Below are positions 36,351 through 53,658 of a stretch of 64,000 nt of DNA, piece by piece. The notes below the pieces were generated by a model. That model was not told the DNA's origin, did no database searches, and saw nothing but the letters and a program-made list of their open reading frames with translations. This stretch comes from Pelecanus crispus (taxonomy: Eukaryota > Chordata > Aves > Pelecaniformes > Pelecanidae). The stretch's first letter is position 1. Each line of letters opens with the position of its first letter. A program made the translations under genes and the position numbers. The stretch covers positions 3,547,501-3,611,500 of the forward strand of contig NC_134660.1 in assembly GCF_030463565.1 (NCBI RefSeq), read 5' to 3'.

Positions 36351-36356
36351 AATAAA
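36351..36356 (+). terminator. CNTD1: Poly(A) signal AATAAA of CNTD1
   Basis: This is the first canonical hexamer after the CNTD1 stop, 318 bases downstream; a second lies at 37187. Confidence 0.6.
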
Positions 36357-37112
36357 GAGAAAACTCTGAGTCATGTTTTGAAGACATTAATGTGCATGGT
36401 ATTCTGCTTGGTGATCTGTAGTGCTAGAAGCAGCTCACATGCCCAGTCACTACAAACAGGGCTGTACTTCCTTTCTCCACTTGCTGCTTTTTAAAAAATT
36501 AGTTATTATCACAGCCTGTTACTGTGTTCCCTTTTTGCCAGTGCTCAGTGCCTGTTTGCTCTTACCCCGAGAAAGCCGGCTAGTTGGCTGGTGCTGTGAA
36601 AAGGCCAGAATCCACCAGTTTTGAAAGCGATGCGATTGTCACAACAGCAGGTGCCCACTCAGCACGTCCATGTAAACGCCACGGGCTGTTTATGCTGTAC
36701 CTGGCATATGCTAGATGAAAGCACTCTTTGCGTAGAATAGTGTTTTATTATTTACTCAGTGCACCTCCGTGCAAGAACAGGCTGCAGGAAGTATTAACAA
36801 ATAGTTCATATCCTCATAGCTAACAGTATTTTAAACAGTATCAAACCTGGTTAAGTTCAGTGGCACAAAGAAGTGCTGATATGACTTAGAAAATATTTTA
36901 TTTCAAACTGTAGTTACTCTTCAATGACCAAGCAGAGCTTCTGTGAGTTCTTCTACATTATTCCCTGTGCAGTATTTCACTTTTCTAACCCCTGTGTTAA
37001 GCTGTAAGAGTAGCATCAAACTCACTCGTGTTGTCAAGTTTGACGGTAATTTATACATGTATCTATAAACCCCAAAAGTACCAGTTCAGCATCTATTTAA
37101 TAACTGATTCTT

Positions 37113-37118
37113 TTTATT
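37113..37118 (-). terminator. BECN1: Candidate poly(A) signal AATAAA of BECN1
   Basis: TTTATT on the plus strand, so AATAAA in the BECN1 sense, about 200 bases after the stop. Further copies at 36897 and 36744 could give longer 3' UTRs. Confidence 0.5.
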
Positions 37119-37316
37119 CTGTTCAGCTCAATGATGTAACTTTACATATTGCTTTTCTATATACTACTTGTAATAATGCTATTTAAAATAAAGTGTCTTG
37201 TGGATTTTTGGTATTGTAAACATTTTGTACTAGTTAATGTTAAGAGACATCTTAATTTGACTTTCTCCAACGAAACGCAGACACTCTACAGCTGCCAGGA
37301 TGACTTCTTTACATGG

Positions 37317-42174
<4,858 letters not shown>

Positions 42175-42492
42175 GCCGCCGCTCAGCCCCGCGCCCGCCC
42201 CGCCATCGCCACGCGACGGATGTGACGCGGGCGGCAGGGCAACGGTCCTGGCAGGGGTGTAAGAGCGGCGGCGGCCATTTTCCTCTCGCCTCGCCGTGTG
42301 AGCGGCCAGGACCCGGCGGCGCGTGCGCGCCGGGGTGAGCGGGGGGGGGGGGGGCGGGGGTGGGCGCAGGGTCACGCGGGCGGCGGGCGCGCGCGGCATT
42401 GGCGGGCGCGCCGCGTGAGGTCAGTTCCGGTGGCGGCGACGCCGGTGGTGGGGCAGGCGGCAGCGCGAGACCCGGACCCGCCCGCCGCCGCC
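42175..42492. promoter_or_regulatory. Bidirectional BECN1/PSME3 promoter
   Basis: Only 318 bases separate the start codons. The segment is CpG-rich and TATA-less, with a YY1-type site (AAAATGGCCGC on the minus strand, 42271-42281), an ETS core TTCCGG near 42425, and a G-rich run at 42341-42360 (14 consecutive G, then C, then 5 G) able to form a G-quadruplex. The human genes have the same head-to-head order. Confidence 0.7.
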
Positions 42493-45400
42493 ATGGCCTC
42501 GCTGCTCAAGGTGGACCCGGAGGTGAAGCTTAAGGTGCGCCCCCCGCGCTGCCCGCCGGGCCGGGCCGGACCGAGCCGGGCTGGGCTGGACCGGACCGGG
42601 CTGGGCTGGGCTGGGCTGGTGCCGGCCCGGGCCTCGGGGCGGGGCGGGCTCGGGGCCGCCCCGGGGGCGCCGCCCGGCCGCTTGGCCCCGGCCGTTGGTC
42701 CTGCGGCTGCCGAGCGCGGCCCGCCCGCCGGGCTCTGCCCCCGCCCCCGCCGCTCCGCGGCTCTGCCGGAGCGCCGGGAGGGCGGGGACGGGGCCGGGGC
42801 TGCTCCGCGGCCGCCCCCGAGCCGTTCCCTGGCGACGGGTGGCCGCTGGCCCGGGCACGGTGCATCTCCCTCCCCGCCCCGTGCCGCAGCCAGCCCGGGC
42901 GGGAGCTGCTCGGTTCGCGGTTCCCCCCGCGCTGCTCCGCGCCTCCCCTCGCACGTCCGGCCCGGCCCGGGCAGGCGAGAGGGGCAGGGAGCTGCCGCTG
43001 GCCGCCCCGGCAGCTGCCGCTCGGCGCTCACGGGCTCTCCCAGCTCCAGGTCGCTTCTCCCGAGGATGAGAGCTGTACCGGGAGAGCTCTGGGGTTGAGG
43101 CTGTAGTCGGGCTCCACGGCCGCAGGGCGCAGCGCTTGGCTTGCGCTGAGCCCTGGTTTTTGAGAGCGGCTCTGAAGCGTTGCTTTTCTCCTTCTGCAGG
43201 TTGACTCCTTCAGGGAGCGGATCACAAGCGAGGTGAGTGTCCCTCTGCCACTGCCCAGAACGTGGTAGCACAGGAAAGAAGCCATTTGGCCATAGCCTTC
43301 TGACAGACTTGATTGCGAGTTGAGCTTCTCCTGGAAGCTCAGCAGTGCTCAAGAGCTTCAGTCGCCAGCTGGAGTGAGGTTATGTAGCCTTATGGCTCTC
43401 CTAGCTGGCATCTTCTCACCTTGGCTTAGCGTGGCGGTCGGCAGCAGGCAGAACTCGTGTTCTCTCCTGTTTCCTGCCTTCGGACAGTTGATTTCCCTCG
43501 TGTTCTTGCCTGTTAGCGGGAACCTTGCAGCGTCGTTTCATGTCAATGTCTGTTCTTTCTCTCTCAGGCTGAAGACCTGGTGGCAAACTTTTTCCCAAAG
43601 AAGCTGTTAGAACTCGATGGGTTCCTTAAGGTAAGGTATACATTGTCCTCTGTATCCTTTTTCATTTTCAAGCAATCCGGTCCCGTGTATTTTCTTGTGC
43701 ATTTCACCTTGTTACAAAGACATGAAGCAGTGGCTGGGTCGCTTGCGTGCATTTGAGTGCTGTTAGCTCTAGAGGGGGTGCTTCCTTTTTCAGTTTTCTT
43801 TGTGCGATCACCACATTTATCTTTCCTACGTATTCGCCAACTTCGGGCCGTCCTTCGCGATGCTGTGGTCTCACAGGGACTCCGGCGTTGCAGATGGTTC
43901 ATAGCTTTGATCGAGTCTGGAGCTGGCACGCTGTTCTTGGGTGGAGGGAGGTCTCATCACAGGCCTGTTGTTAGACTTTTTTTTTTTTCATTCATCCTTA
44001 TTTTATGGTTGGATAAGGGGAAGGTCTGAATCTTTTGTCTTCTCATTATGTTTGGCGTGACGGAATTTGTTAGTTCGTAATTAAATAACAAATCTGCTTT
44101 ATTTTCCAGGAGCCTATCCTGAATATTCATGATCTCACTCAGATCCATTCGGACATGAACCTCCCAGTGCCTGACCCAATTCTTCTCACAAACAGCCATG
44201 ACGGACTGGATGGGGTAAGGTTACTCTCTTGGCTGTGATCCCTACTTTTGTTAATTAAAACTGCATGGCTTGCTCTGTGCTGGAGTAGGATATTCTTATT
44301 TAATAACAGGCTATGGCTCTCCCAAAGGCTTTAGGAATGGGTCTCTCGAGCCTGGGAAGTCTGCTGGAGGTAACACTGTGCTCTGCAGTCCTCCTTTGTT
44401 TTTAAAGAAGGATGCTTAGAAACCAGGAGTGTAGCAGAGGCTGTAAAGTTTTCCTTATTTCCTTTGCAACACTGTTGTAACTTATGACTAGTTTGTGAGT
44501 AAAACATTTTGTATATTTTAGCCAAATATGAAAAAGAGGAAGCTGGAAGACCGCGAAGAGACCTTTCAGGGTAAGAGTCCCCAAGTCTCTTATGCTGCTG
44601 CCTGCCCCCCGAACCAGTGCACCATGCCTTAGGGGAGTGAAATCACGGGAACCCCACTTGCCCTGTCCTGACAGCAGCTGCTGCTCATGCAGGCCTGTCC
44701 CTGCAACCTCTCAGAGCCTGACCTACGGATGGTCTGTTGTGGAGGAGGCAGGTTCCAGCTCTTAGAAGCATCGTTATGACTTCTCTGATAGACATAAGTA
44801 GTACTTGCTTGAGCTTGCCTGCTGACAGAGGCAGCTGATCTCCCTGTAGCTCTGTGCTGAAAGCTCTCCTTGTCTGGACGAAGATACCAGGCTTTGGATT
44901 AAGCTGAGGCAGAAACAGCTCGTATATGTCCATCAGCCAAATCCTTTCTGCCCAGCCTCAGCAGTCTAGAGCTCTTCAGCTTTTGTCTCCGCTCCATGTT
45001 TTCTCTTTTCCTTCCTTGCAGTAATCGCTGTTATCCCATGTGAAATTTCCCCTTCCATACAGGTTAGCTATAGCCTGGCCCAGTGTCCGCTTAGTAGGGA
45101 GAGAAGACGCTCGGGTAGACCTTGGGTCTGATCCCCTGGCACAGCCGTTCCTACGCGTTGCTGATGCAAGGTGGTGTTCTCCTCTGCCGCTAGGTACCAA
45201 AGTGTTCATGATGCCCAATGGGATGCTGAAGAGCAACCAGCAGCTGGTGGACATCATTGAGAAAGTGAAGCCAGAAATCAGGCTGCTTATTGAGAAGTGT
45301 AATACGGTGGGTATGAGCGCTGGAGCGAGTGGAGACAGTAGGATGCTTTTACTCCTGGAGAGGCAAAGCTTCTCTGAGTGGAAGGAGCAGGCCCCTCTGT

Positions 45401-47365
45401 ATTCTGTAGATGAGGAAAGGCAGGATTCGTGTTACAGTGTCTAAAAGTGGCTGGGAGGTAGGTGTAGGGAAATAATGTTTTGCCGAGCCCTCAGGGAGCT
45501 CTGTAGTTCACTTACTGAAGGAGGATGATGTCTGTTATGCAGGCTCCTTCCTTGAGGCTTTTCTTCACCCTCCTTTTGCACAGTTTGAGATACTTGCTGA
45601 GAGCTTCGGTGGGCACAGTCAGGAAAGCTTCCCATGGGAAGCTCTGCTTGTGCTGGCGTGTGTGGTGTCCCAGCTGTGTGCGAAATGATCTCAGACATGT
45701 TACACGAGCATGAAGGACCTGCAGTTTATCATGAACTGCATGGCAAAGGCAGGGTCCGGGGGGAGGGGGGCTCTCGATAAAGCTTTTGAGAGAGGTGTCT
45801 GTGGAGATGTTGGCGTTGATCAGCATTGTGATCTTTCCACCACAGGTGAAAATGTGGGTGCAGCTTCTTATCCCCAGGATAGAAGATGGAAACAACTTTG
45901 GTGTTTCTATTCAGGTAAGGCACCACTGGCTCTATGCCCTGCCGCAGGAGAAAGCGCTGTGCTGCAGAGACGTGGATCTCTTGGGTTCCTCTGAATCCTT
46001 CATTTGATGGTATCCAGCAGCTGCAGTCATGGGGTTGGTTTAGGTTTTAAAACCCAAACCTGAGCTTGACATGGCACTGCTGAGACACGTTGCTTTCAGA
46101 GCCCTGAAGGCTGGCTGCAGTCTCGTGAAGCTAATGGCTTCCGTGTCTTCCCTGCAGGAGGAAACAGTTGCTGAGCTTCGAACTGTGGAGAGCGAGGCAG
46201 CGTCCTACCTGGACCAGATTTCTAGGTAGGCAGGCAAGAACAGGCCTCTTTTTTTGGGATCCTCTTGGGAAAAGTAAAGTGCTTGGGGAATGTCCCCCAG
46301 CTTTTCTAGGGCAGCTTGGGCCTGAAAAAAATCTTGGTGCTATTTATCTGACCTTCAGTCTCTCCCTCTTCCTACCAGATATTATATCACAAGAGCAAAG
46401 TTGGTTTCCAAAATAGCTAAGTACCCTCATGTGGTAAGTAAACGGGGAAGTGGAGAGTTACATGTTACGTGCTGCTGCTCTTTGGGACTCTTTGGGCCAC
46501 TTCACAACTGTCCTTTTTGAGCTGAGGGTCCTGGGGGAAAAGGGGGGATTGCACAAGGATGCAGGACACCTGCGTTAGAGGAGAGCAAGCTGAAGGGGGG
46601 ATTCCTTTGCAAAAGGTAGGACCTTCACTTGGTGTGTGGGAGGCACAGCTGAGCTCAGGCCACTCAGCCGTGTGTCTGCTCTCTGTAGGAGGACTACCGC
46701 CGCACAGTGACAGAGATCGATGAGAAGGAGTACATTAGTCTGCGCCTGATCATTTCAGAGCTGAGGAATCAATATGTAAGTGAAAAAATGGAGCTCGCGC
46801 TGGCTCCCTGCACAGAGTGGAGAGCGCCTTCCTGACCCTGCTGCTGCCCTCCCCCTTCCCTATGAGTACACCTAGTCCTGGCAAGAAGCCTGTCTCCTCC
46901 CCACTCCGCTTTGGTCTGACGAGAGGAGCCGACTGTTGCCTCTCCACCGTCTCCTAGAGATGCAGGTGTTTCCAACTGAGCATTCACAGGAGTCTAGCAC
47001 AAAATATTCCTTCCACCTCTGTGGGAACCTGTGATCCTAAACTTTTCACGCAGTACAAGCCACTCGTGGGGTCTGTAAACTTCTCTTTTTGGTGTTACAT
47101 GCAGTGGCTTCTGTAAAGTCTGGCTGAAAGAAGCCCTTATCTTAACTAGGCGTGTGATTGCACGTGGGGATTGAGGGTGGTGCCAAGGTGAGCTGTGCTG
47201 CTCTTTTAACCAGCGCTCATTGTGAAAGCTGAACACTGGATGACTTCGCCCTTCTTGTCTGAGTCCTGTTCTCCCTTTTTGCAGGTCACTTTGCATGACA
47301 TGATCCTTAAAAACATTGAGAAGATCAAGAGGCCTCGGAGCAGCAATGCTGAGACCCTCTATTAA
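42493..47365 (+). CDS. PSME3: Proteasome activator PA28 gamma (REG gamma)
   Basis: Eleven coding exons, 42493-42534, 43200-43232, 43568-43630, 44110-44214, 44522-44570, 45194-45306, 45846-45914, 46158-46225, 46379-46433, 46689-46775 and 47285-47365, encode 254 aa, the human length. PSME3 forms a heptameric ring that caps the 20S proteasome in the nucleus and promotes ubiquitin-independent breakdown of proteins such as p21 and SRC-3. It starts MASLLKVDPEVKLKVDSFRE. The family-specific insert holds the basic NLS-like KKRKLEDREE, with some change from human. The activation loop and helix bundle (LIPRIEDGNNFGVSIQEE and following) and the C-terminus RPRSSNAETLY are as in human. All introns are GT-AG and in phase. 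The promoter is shared with BECN1. Confidence 0.97.
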
Positions 47366-49040
47366 GTGTCAACGTTTGAACTTGAGAACTGTTCAGTCAA
47401 CTAAAGACCCTCATTGCCTTGGTTTGTTACGTGACTATCGAGATGGGAAACTGGCTGGAAATAGTATCGCATTCTTAGTTAAACTCTAAAGAAATTCTTG
47501 CCTAGTTTTGTGATTGGTTTTGTTCAGGTCTCAGGAGCTCTCCCTCCCTCTAGTAACTGGTAACGAGAAGGCCGTGCTGCTTTGGGGTGCCCTAGAGGCT
47601 ACTGCAGCGTGAGAGCACCAGCCAGGCAGGAACATTCCTTCATGCCTTTCTTCCTACCTGAGTAGGAACGACACTTAGAGACCAAGCCCTCGTCTTGTCC
47701 CATCTCTTGGCTGGAGGCTTCACTGGGGTCTCTGGGAACGGGGCAGACAGTCTAAAGCACGAGAGCAAGCCCAGGTGGTGGTGCAGTGGTGGAGAAGCTC
47801 GCTCTCTTCACTGCTGGCTGTAGCTGGGCCCCTCCGCCGCCGGTGCTCTGCACTGACCGATTGCAAAGACAGGGGAACCTGCCCTTTCTGGGCTGGTGGC
47901 AGCAGCCACGCTCCAGTGCTGCTGAGCGGTCTGCACTCCTTTCCTGGCTCTCTTCTGACTCAGCAGAGCCTGCCCCGTCTGTCTCTGCCTCGTCAGTTCT
48001 GGCTAGTCAGCGCAGAGCACAAAGTGGTGCTTGAAACTAGGGCTGGTTGCTCTCCTGGCTGGTCGTGAGCTCAGGTGGCTTCTGCTCCTGTTTGCCATTT
48101 GACTAGAGCAGCTTTCCTGGCTAAAACCAACGTTACTTCACGTACGTCCTAGTGCCCCTTCAGCATGAGCTGCTTTTGCCCAGGCTGAGAGAAGGGAGGG
48201 GCCGGAGATCCGATACTAAAGTCCTGATAAGTCTCCGCACGTGGTCAGACTGAGACCCGCTGTCTCCTGGCAGTGCTCCCTGCTGCCTGGGCAGAGCACG
48301 CCAGCTGTGGCAGTTGGTGCTCGGGGGGCGAGGATGGCCGATACCCGCCTGGTACCACTGCAGACCTTTGTAGTCTTTCCCCTGCAAAGGGCACGCTCGC
48401 GTGCCTGGTGACTCCTCTAAGCCGCCGGAACGTTTCATGGTCCATTACAAACCCCTTTGGAAATGACTGGTTGTGTTGCGTCAGTTTTTGTGTGTGGCAA
48501 GTGGGCCCATAACGCTGCAGGCTCCCAAAATTTTCTTATTTATAGTATTTCTACTTAAGTCCCTTATTCAGGGAACTTTAAATCATTTGTTTCAGGAACC
48601 TTGCTGTTTCCCGGGTCTTGCTGTTACACCCATATATTCTTATTGTGCAGTAGCCTTAATAGTTGTGTTAACCTCATTGTAACAACAGTGACAAATGGAA
48701 TGAACTTTCTCCACTTCTTTTTTTTACTTTGTTTTTGTTTCTTCTGCTTCCACATCTAAGAGCCATGTTGTCTCTTGCTGGTTTCCCAGGGATTTGCCCA
48801 GAGTGTGGAGGGCCGCTGGCCCTTGCTATAGACTCTTCTGTTGTTGTTTGTAGTAAGTCAACTCTTAGTCTTCCCGCTAATAAATATTCAGTAACAAACC
48901 AACTGCGTTCTAGCTGCTGTCTGGGAGCAGCACTTCCCCTTGTGTTTCTTTGTATTGATTCCTTTTAATTTGTTCGGCTCTCTTTGCCAGATGAAAGTAT
49001 GTAAACTTTTACCATGTCAAGAAATTAAAATAAGGTACTT
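47366..49040 (+). other. PSME3: PSME3 3' UTR region
   Basis: About 1.7 kb after the stop without coding signal, becoming AT-rich toward the end. Candidate poly(A) signals are AATAAA at 48879-48884 and an ATTAAA inside GAAATTAAAATAAGG near 49020-49034. Human PSME3 also has a long 3' UTR. Confidence 0.5.
48879..48884 (+). terminator. PSME3: Candidate poly(A) signal AATAAA of PSME3
   Basis: AATAAA about 1.5 kb past the stop in AT-rich sequence; a second variant signal follows near 49024. Confidence 0.45.
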
Positions 49041-52000
49041 GGAATTCTTTTAAGGTAGCCCCTTGTGTGTGATACTGAGCTCTTAGGCTGTGCAGTGTTA
49101 ACGTCTGTTCTGGTCCTGCCTTTTTCACATCCAGTTGCTCCTTCCCTGCATTCTCCTCATGCCTCTTTTTGACTCTGTTATAAACTGCTATGCACTGCTT
49201 TGTAGGCTGTTTCTATTCCTTTAGCATGCCTTACGTTAGGTCCCTGGTCTTGGGTTTAACGCAATCCGTCGCACCTCAACCCAACGTGCGGGACTTGGGC
49301 CGTCTTGGTTAGAAGAGACGCAAGAGATTTGCGTGGTGTTTCTCTAAGAGTCTGCAGCCTGCTCCGCGGCTGCTCCTGCACCTCTGCCGAGCAGGCGCCT
49401 GGGTGCCGCGCCTGGTGCGTGTGTTCGGTGCATGGTCCGTTACTCTCTTGGCTGCTCCGTGCATGTGGTACCAAAGGAAACGCAGGCCGCCCTGCAATCC
49501 CCTGGCCAAAGCATCCTCTGCTCGCTCCAGGAGATTGTCCTTGTCCTTGTCGCGCATCCTCCCGTGTCTGCCGCACCGCAGCCTCGGGTACGGAGACCTC
49601 TCCGGGGGCACTCCTGTCCCCCAGCTGCTGGCATGTGGGCCCCTCCGTGAGCTGCCCCCCGGGCCAGGCAGAGCCCGGGGCTCGGCCACCCTTCCCGGCC
49701 GGGGTGCCGCTAGGTGGGGCCCGTGCCCAGCCCCGGGAGCGGAGCGGGGCTCCTGCCTGGCACGTACGGCCTCCAAAATCTTCAGCTGCTGAGAAGCAGG
49801 AGCAGCTGCTGAGAAGCAGGAGCAGCCGCTTGCGGACAGATGCTTCCTGCCTCCCGCAGGGCCGCCTGCCCCACGGTGCTTCCTGCGGTGTGGGAAAGTC
49901 CTGCTGGTGCCCGAGCCGCTCCGGGGAAGGTGGGAGTCGAGCTGGAAACGGGTCACTGGGGGCCAAGACGGCTGGAGCCAGAGCTCAAAGGAAGCACTGT
50001 TGTTGGCAGGACTCGATGTGGTGCAGCGCAAGGGGTTCCTCCTCACCACAGCCAGAAGAAACTGAACTCCCAGGAGGCCTGTGCCAGCAGTCCTGTGCAA
50101 GGACGGAACATCCAGGACAGTTGTCTTGGGGGGTGTTGGCAGGGAGCCTGGTTCATCCACAGGAGCAGGGGAGAGTTTGTTATCCGTGATCTTCACCCCT
50201 CAGTCTCAGCGCAGTGGTTTCTGCTTTGCTCTCCGGGAGAAGTGGCAGCGTGCCGTCAGGGCTCTAATTCACAGGTCCTTGAGACATCCCAGCTTACATG
50301 CAGTGACTGTTAAAACTTTGAGAGGAGCATAAAGGCGCAGCAGTTGTGTGCAGATGCAAACACTGCCAGAAACGCAGCTGGTATGGGTAAGGGTCAAGCA
50401 ATTTCCACCTTTCTGTTTGACACAACGTGACCCTATGAGATGAGAGAATGGGAGCGGGAGTTTTCCAGAGTCTGAGGTCTGGCTGCTTAAGACTTGCCTG
50501 TGTCAGGAGAGTTGGCAAGGGGTTTTCTGTACTGTATTCTTTAGCTGTCTGGCAGTCACTGACTCTGAGTTTCCCTGAGCCAAAGGCTGTCTGTCTCTGG
50601 TTTTGGTTTCTATAAATTTCGGAGACTATTTTTTGCCACATCTACCTTTCTGTGCGAGCAAAAAACAGCAAACCGCTCTCTTCCTTGCTTTGTTTGGGAG
50701 AAGTGGACAATTTAGCAAATATAAGATATACTGATGGGCAGTACCTAACAGCAACCGTGTAGCCAAAATAAACATCGGTAGGATGTGAATTCTCCATATT
50801 AGGTGTGGGACAGAGTGACGGGCTAATCGGGCTGGGGAGCTGAGTTGTGGGAAGACGTGTGTGCACCAAACAGGTCATAAACAAGTTACGCTGCTGTTAG
50901 TGAGACATGTAATTTTTTTAAATTCTAGGTTAGTTTTAAGCTGCTTCAGGCTTCTTTTGGAGAAGGTACATGAGCAATTCAGTGGTATGCATGGCCCTTA
51001 AAGATCCCTGATCGCTTTTCATCAGCACGGTATTGACACGGGTTTCCTGGCTTTGCGGGCTCAGTTAATTACTCTGCTTCCTGAAATCTCTACTGCAAGA
51101 TGGAGATGGATTTAGGACCATTCTGTTTATTCTGAGACAGAGCTCCCAGAAAATGCAGGCTGATTCTTGTGTTGCTTGTAATAGGCTTTAAAAGTCCTCA
51201 GCTTGAAAAGTACAGCAGAAATGGACAGTGTTAAATAACGTGGTATTAGACATGGCGTCCACGGCACGTATCCTTGTAGCGGGGCAGAGGCAGCACAGAA
51301 AGCTTCGTTTGCATCATCTGTATCCTGCAGACCTGGGGTGTGTGCTGTGGGTTGGTTTGTCGTCGGGATGTCATTACATGTTAGGATTTCTCTTTTTTTC
51401 CAAACACCCAACATGCACAGAACTAAGAGAGTTCCCATACTTTATTTTCAGACATCTCCCAGGCAAGCTGCAGGCTTGAGTGGTGATTTGCGGGGCAGTA
51501 AGGCCTGTGGAGTTTGTCCAGTTCTCTTAAACTACTGCTGTGCTGCTTAGAAAATGACCATCTGTAATTGCAGCCTATGCCTTGACCTTTAGGGACTTGG
51601 GATGCAAAACCAAGAGGCGAAGTCAGAACTGATCTGCTCTTTTTGTACTTCTTTAAGCAAATGTCAATGTGAGCATTGTGCATGCAGCCTCAGAGGTTCG
51701 TGCAGCTGTCTCGGCTCAGCTGTGTAGGTGTGTGTTGCAGCAGAACGCTTGTGGAACTCCTGGGAGGCAGGAGGCATGTCCTGGCTCTGCTCTAAACTTT
51801 AACTGGGGCAACATCGCTTCCTCTCTGCACTCTGAGTGACATGGATACCATGTTCTAGGCTTACACCAAAAGGGAATTTTTCTTTCAAGCCTAACCCCAA
51901 GTAATCCTCGAAGACTTGACTTCATGGATTGAAAGACTGACTTGGAAGTCAGGGCTTCTCTGCCTAATTTAGGGCTACTCAGAGGCATCTGATTCTGCTG

Positions 52001-53658
52001 CTGGAGGCCAGTTGAAAGTCGAAGAGAGCAGGGTACCTCTGAAACCTGTAGCTGTTGCATCCCGTGTAGCCAAGGCTCTCTTCTCTTCTCTCCTGTCTCT
52101 CCCCATTGCTTGTGTCCATGCTACAGAACGAGCCCCTCTCCTGGCCCAGCGGCCACGTGAATTGACTGCTGCGGCTCTGCTGGCGCAACGGCCAGTGAGG
52201 CAGAGATGACGCATGCTGGCACGGAGTGGACGTGCGTGTCCGTGACCTGCACAGCTTCAGCCTGGGCTAAAGAAGGCTGAGGCTGCCAGTGGTGGTGAGG
52301 ATAATGGAGTGTGTCCTATGGCAACGTGGCCTTCTGCCTACCAGTGTGGTGTCTGGTAAGCACGGCCGGAGGACCGTGGAGGGGCTGTGTCCAGGGCAAG
52401 ATCTGCTGCAGAGGAAGAACTGGAAGGAGTGCTGAGGCTGGGGGGGGCTGTCTCCCACCGGGAAACTGATGGGAGGAGGAAGAGAAGGCCAGGGTGAGGT
52501 GAGGTGAGGCTGGCAGCTGGAGTGGAAATGTTGGGTTGAATCTCCAGCCCTGGTTCTCTTGCATGCCTTGTGCTTCCCAGCACCAGCTCAGGGACAGGCA
52601 GGGATTGTAGCTGAAGCGCTGAATCTTGTCTACCCCAAGCATCTGCTGCATGGCAGGATGGAGCACCGAGTCCTGTTGTCTGGCTGCCTCGTTCTGCCAA
52701 GGCCTTTCAACGGTGCTGTGAGACCAGCCGAGGCCCCTTCGGTGGGGATGGCAGAAGGCAGTCGTGACAACCTTTGGTAGAAACGCTGGAGGTGGCTGCT
52801 CAGCCTGGGCAATGGTAGCCTGGCAGCACTGTGACAGCGGGCACTGCCATCGGCTGCCTGCTTGGATGCCACAGGATGGTTTTGTCCTTGAGGGAACTTC
52901 TCAGAAGCTGCACCTCAGCTGATCTTTGAATCGGAGTCAGAAACAAAAGCTGCGCGATCTTGTTTCGGTGGAATGCTGGGGGATTGATTAGTTCATAGCT
53001 GTTCAAAGGTGCAAACTAAGAGGTAGTTGCTCACAGCGTATTGGGGCCTGAATCTCATCCTGAACTATATCCCTCCATGCCTGCCAAAGTTTTTCTACTG
53101 CTACGCAGATGGATGTGTTTTCAGCAAAGGCTTCCATGTGGAAGATTTAAAAAAAATAAAATAAAAAGTAACTCCAAGCTTGGAATCGTGCTGCCAGGGA
53201 GAATGTTTACAAGGAAGCAGCCTGATAAACAAGGAAATTCGGTGAGTTGCAAAGAGGTGAAATTCTACAGCATGGCAACAATTCCCAGCTTGTCAGAGCC
53301 TCACAGTGGTCCCAGCCACCTCAGGCTGACTCAGGATCTTCGTTTTTACAGGCAGCCTCAGGAAGCTAGGTTGGACTGAAAAAGTAACAGAATTATGTGA
53401 AACTTGTCTGAGTCACTGACCCTGCATCTCCACTAGTTCTTTCAGGGCACTGGTCGTGGAGAAGGACGGAGAAGGCTGCAGCTGAGAGAGGAGATCTGCC
53501 CTTTCTGGTCACCACGAATTTCAGATCTCCTCCCCTAGCCTCTCCCAGTCTTTTGTACTTTCCGTGCTAATCCATCCAGTGCAGCATAAACTGACAGAGG
53601 CAGCAGCTAGAAACCCTGCTCTGAAAGCTGCTGTGAATGCCTCAGGACCAGCAGCAGC
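49041..53658. other. Interval between PSME3 and the AOC locus
   Basis: About 4.6 kb without a recognised gene. A GC-rich island at about 49340-50050 holds long open frames on both strands, one of 295 codons on the minus strand (49309-50196), with no family match I can name. A 17-base block is duplicated in tandem at 49784-49820. The rest is of mixed composition and shows no transposon I recognise; short A-rich tracts occur near 53145-53167. The last few hundred bases should include the promoter of AOC first exon A. Confidence 0.4.
49784..49820. repeat. Two-copy 20-base tandem repeat
   Basis: AGCTGCTGAGAAGCAGG occurs at 49784-49800 and again at 49804-49820, inside the GC-rich island. Confidence 0.8.

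Larger units (their letters stand above)
36034..37316. other. Convergent 3' UTRs of CNTD1 (+) and BECN1 (-)
   Basis: The two stop codons face each other across 1283 AT-rich bases. Plus-strand AATAAA signals occur at 36351-36356 and 37187-37192. Minus-strand AATAAA signals (TTTATT on +) occur at 37113-37118, 36897-36902 and 36744-36749. Depending on which sites are used, the two transcripts may overlap at their 3' ends. Confidence 0.6.
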
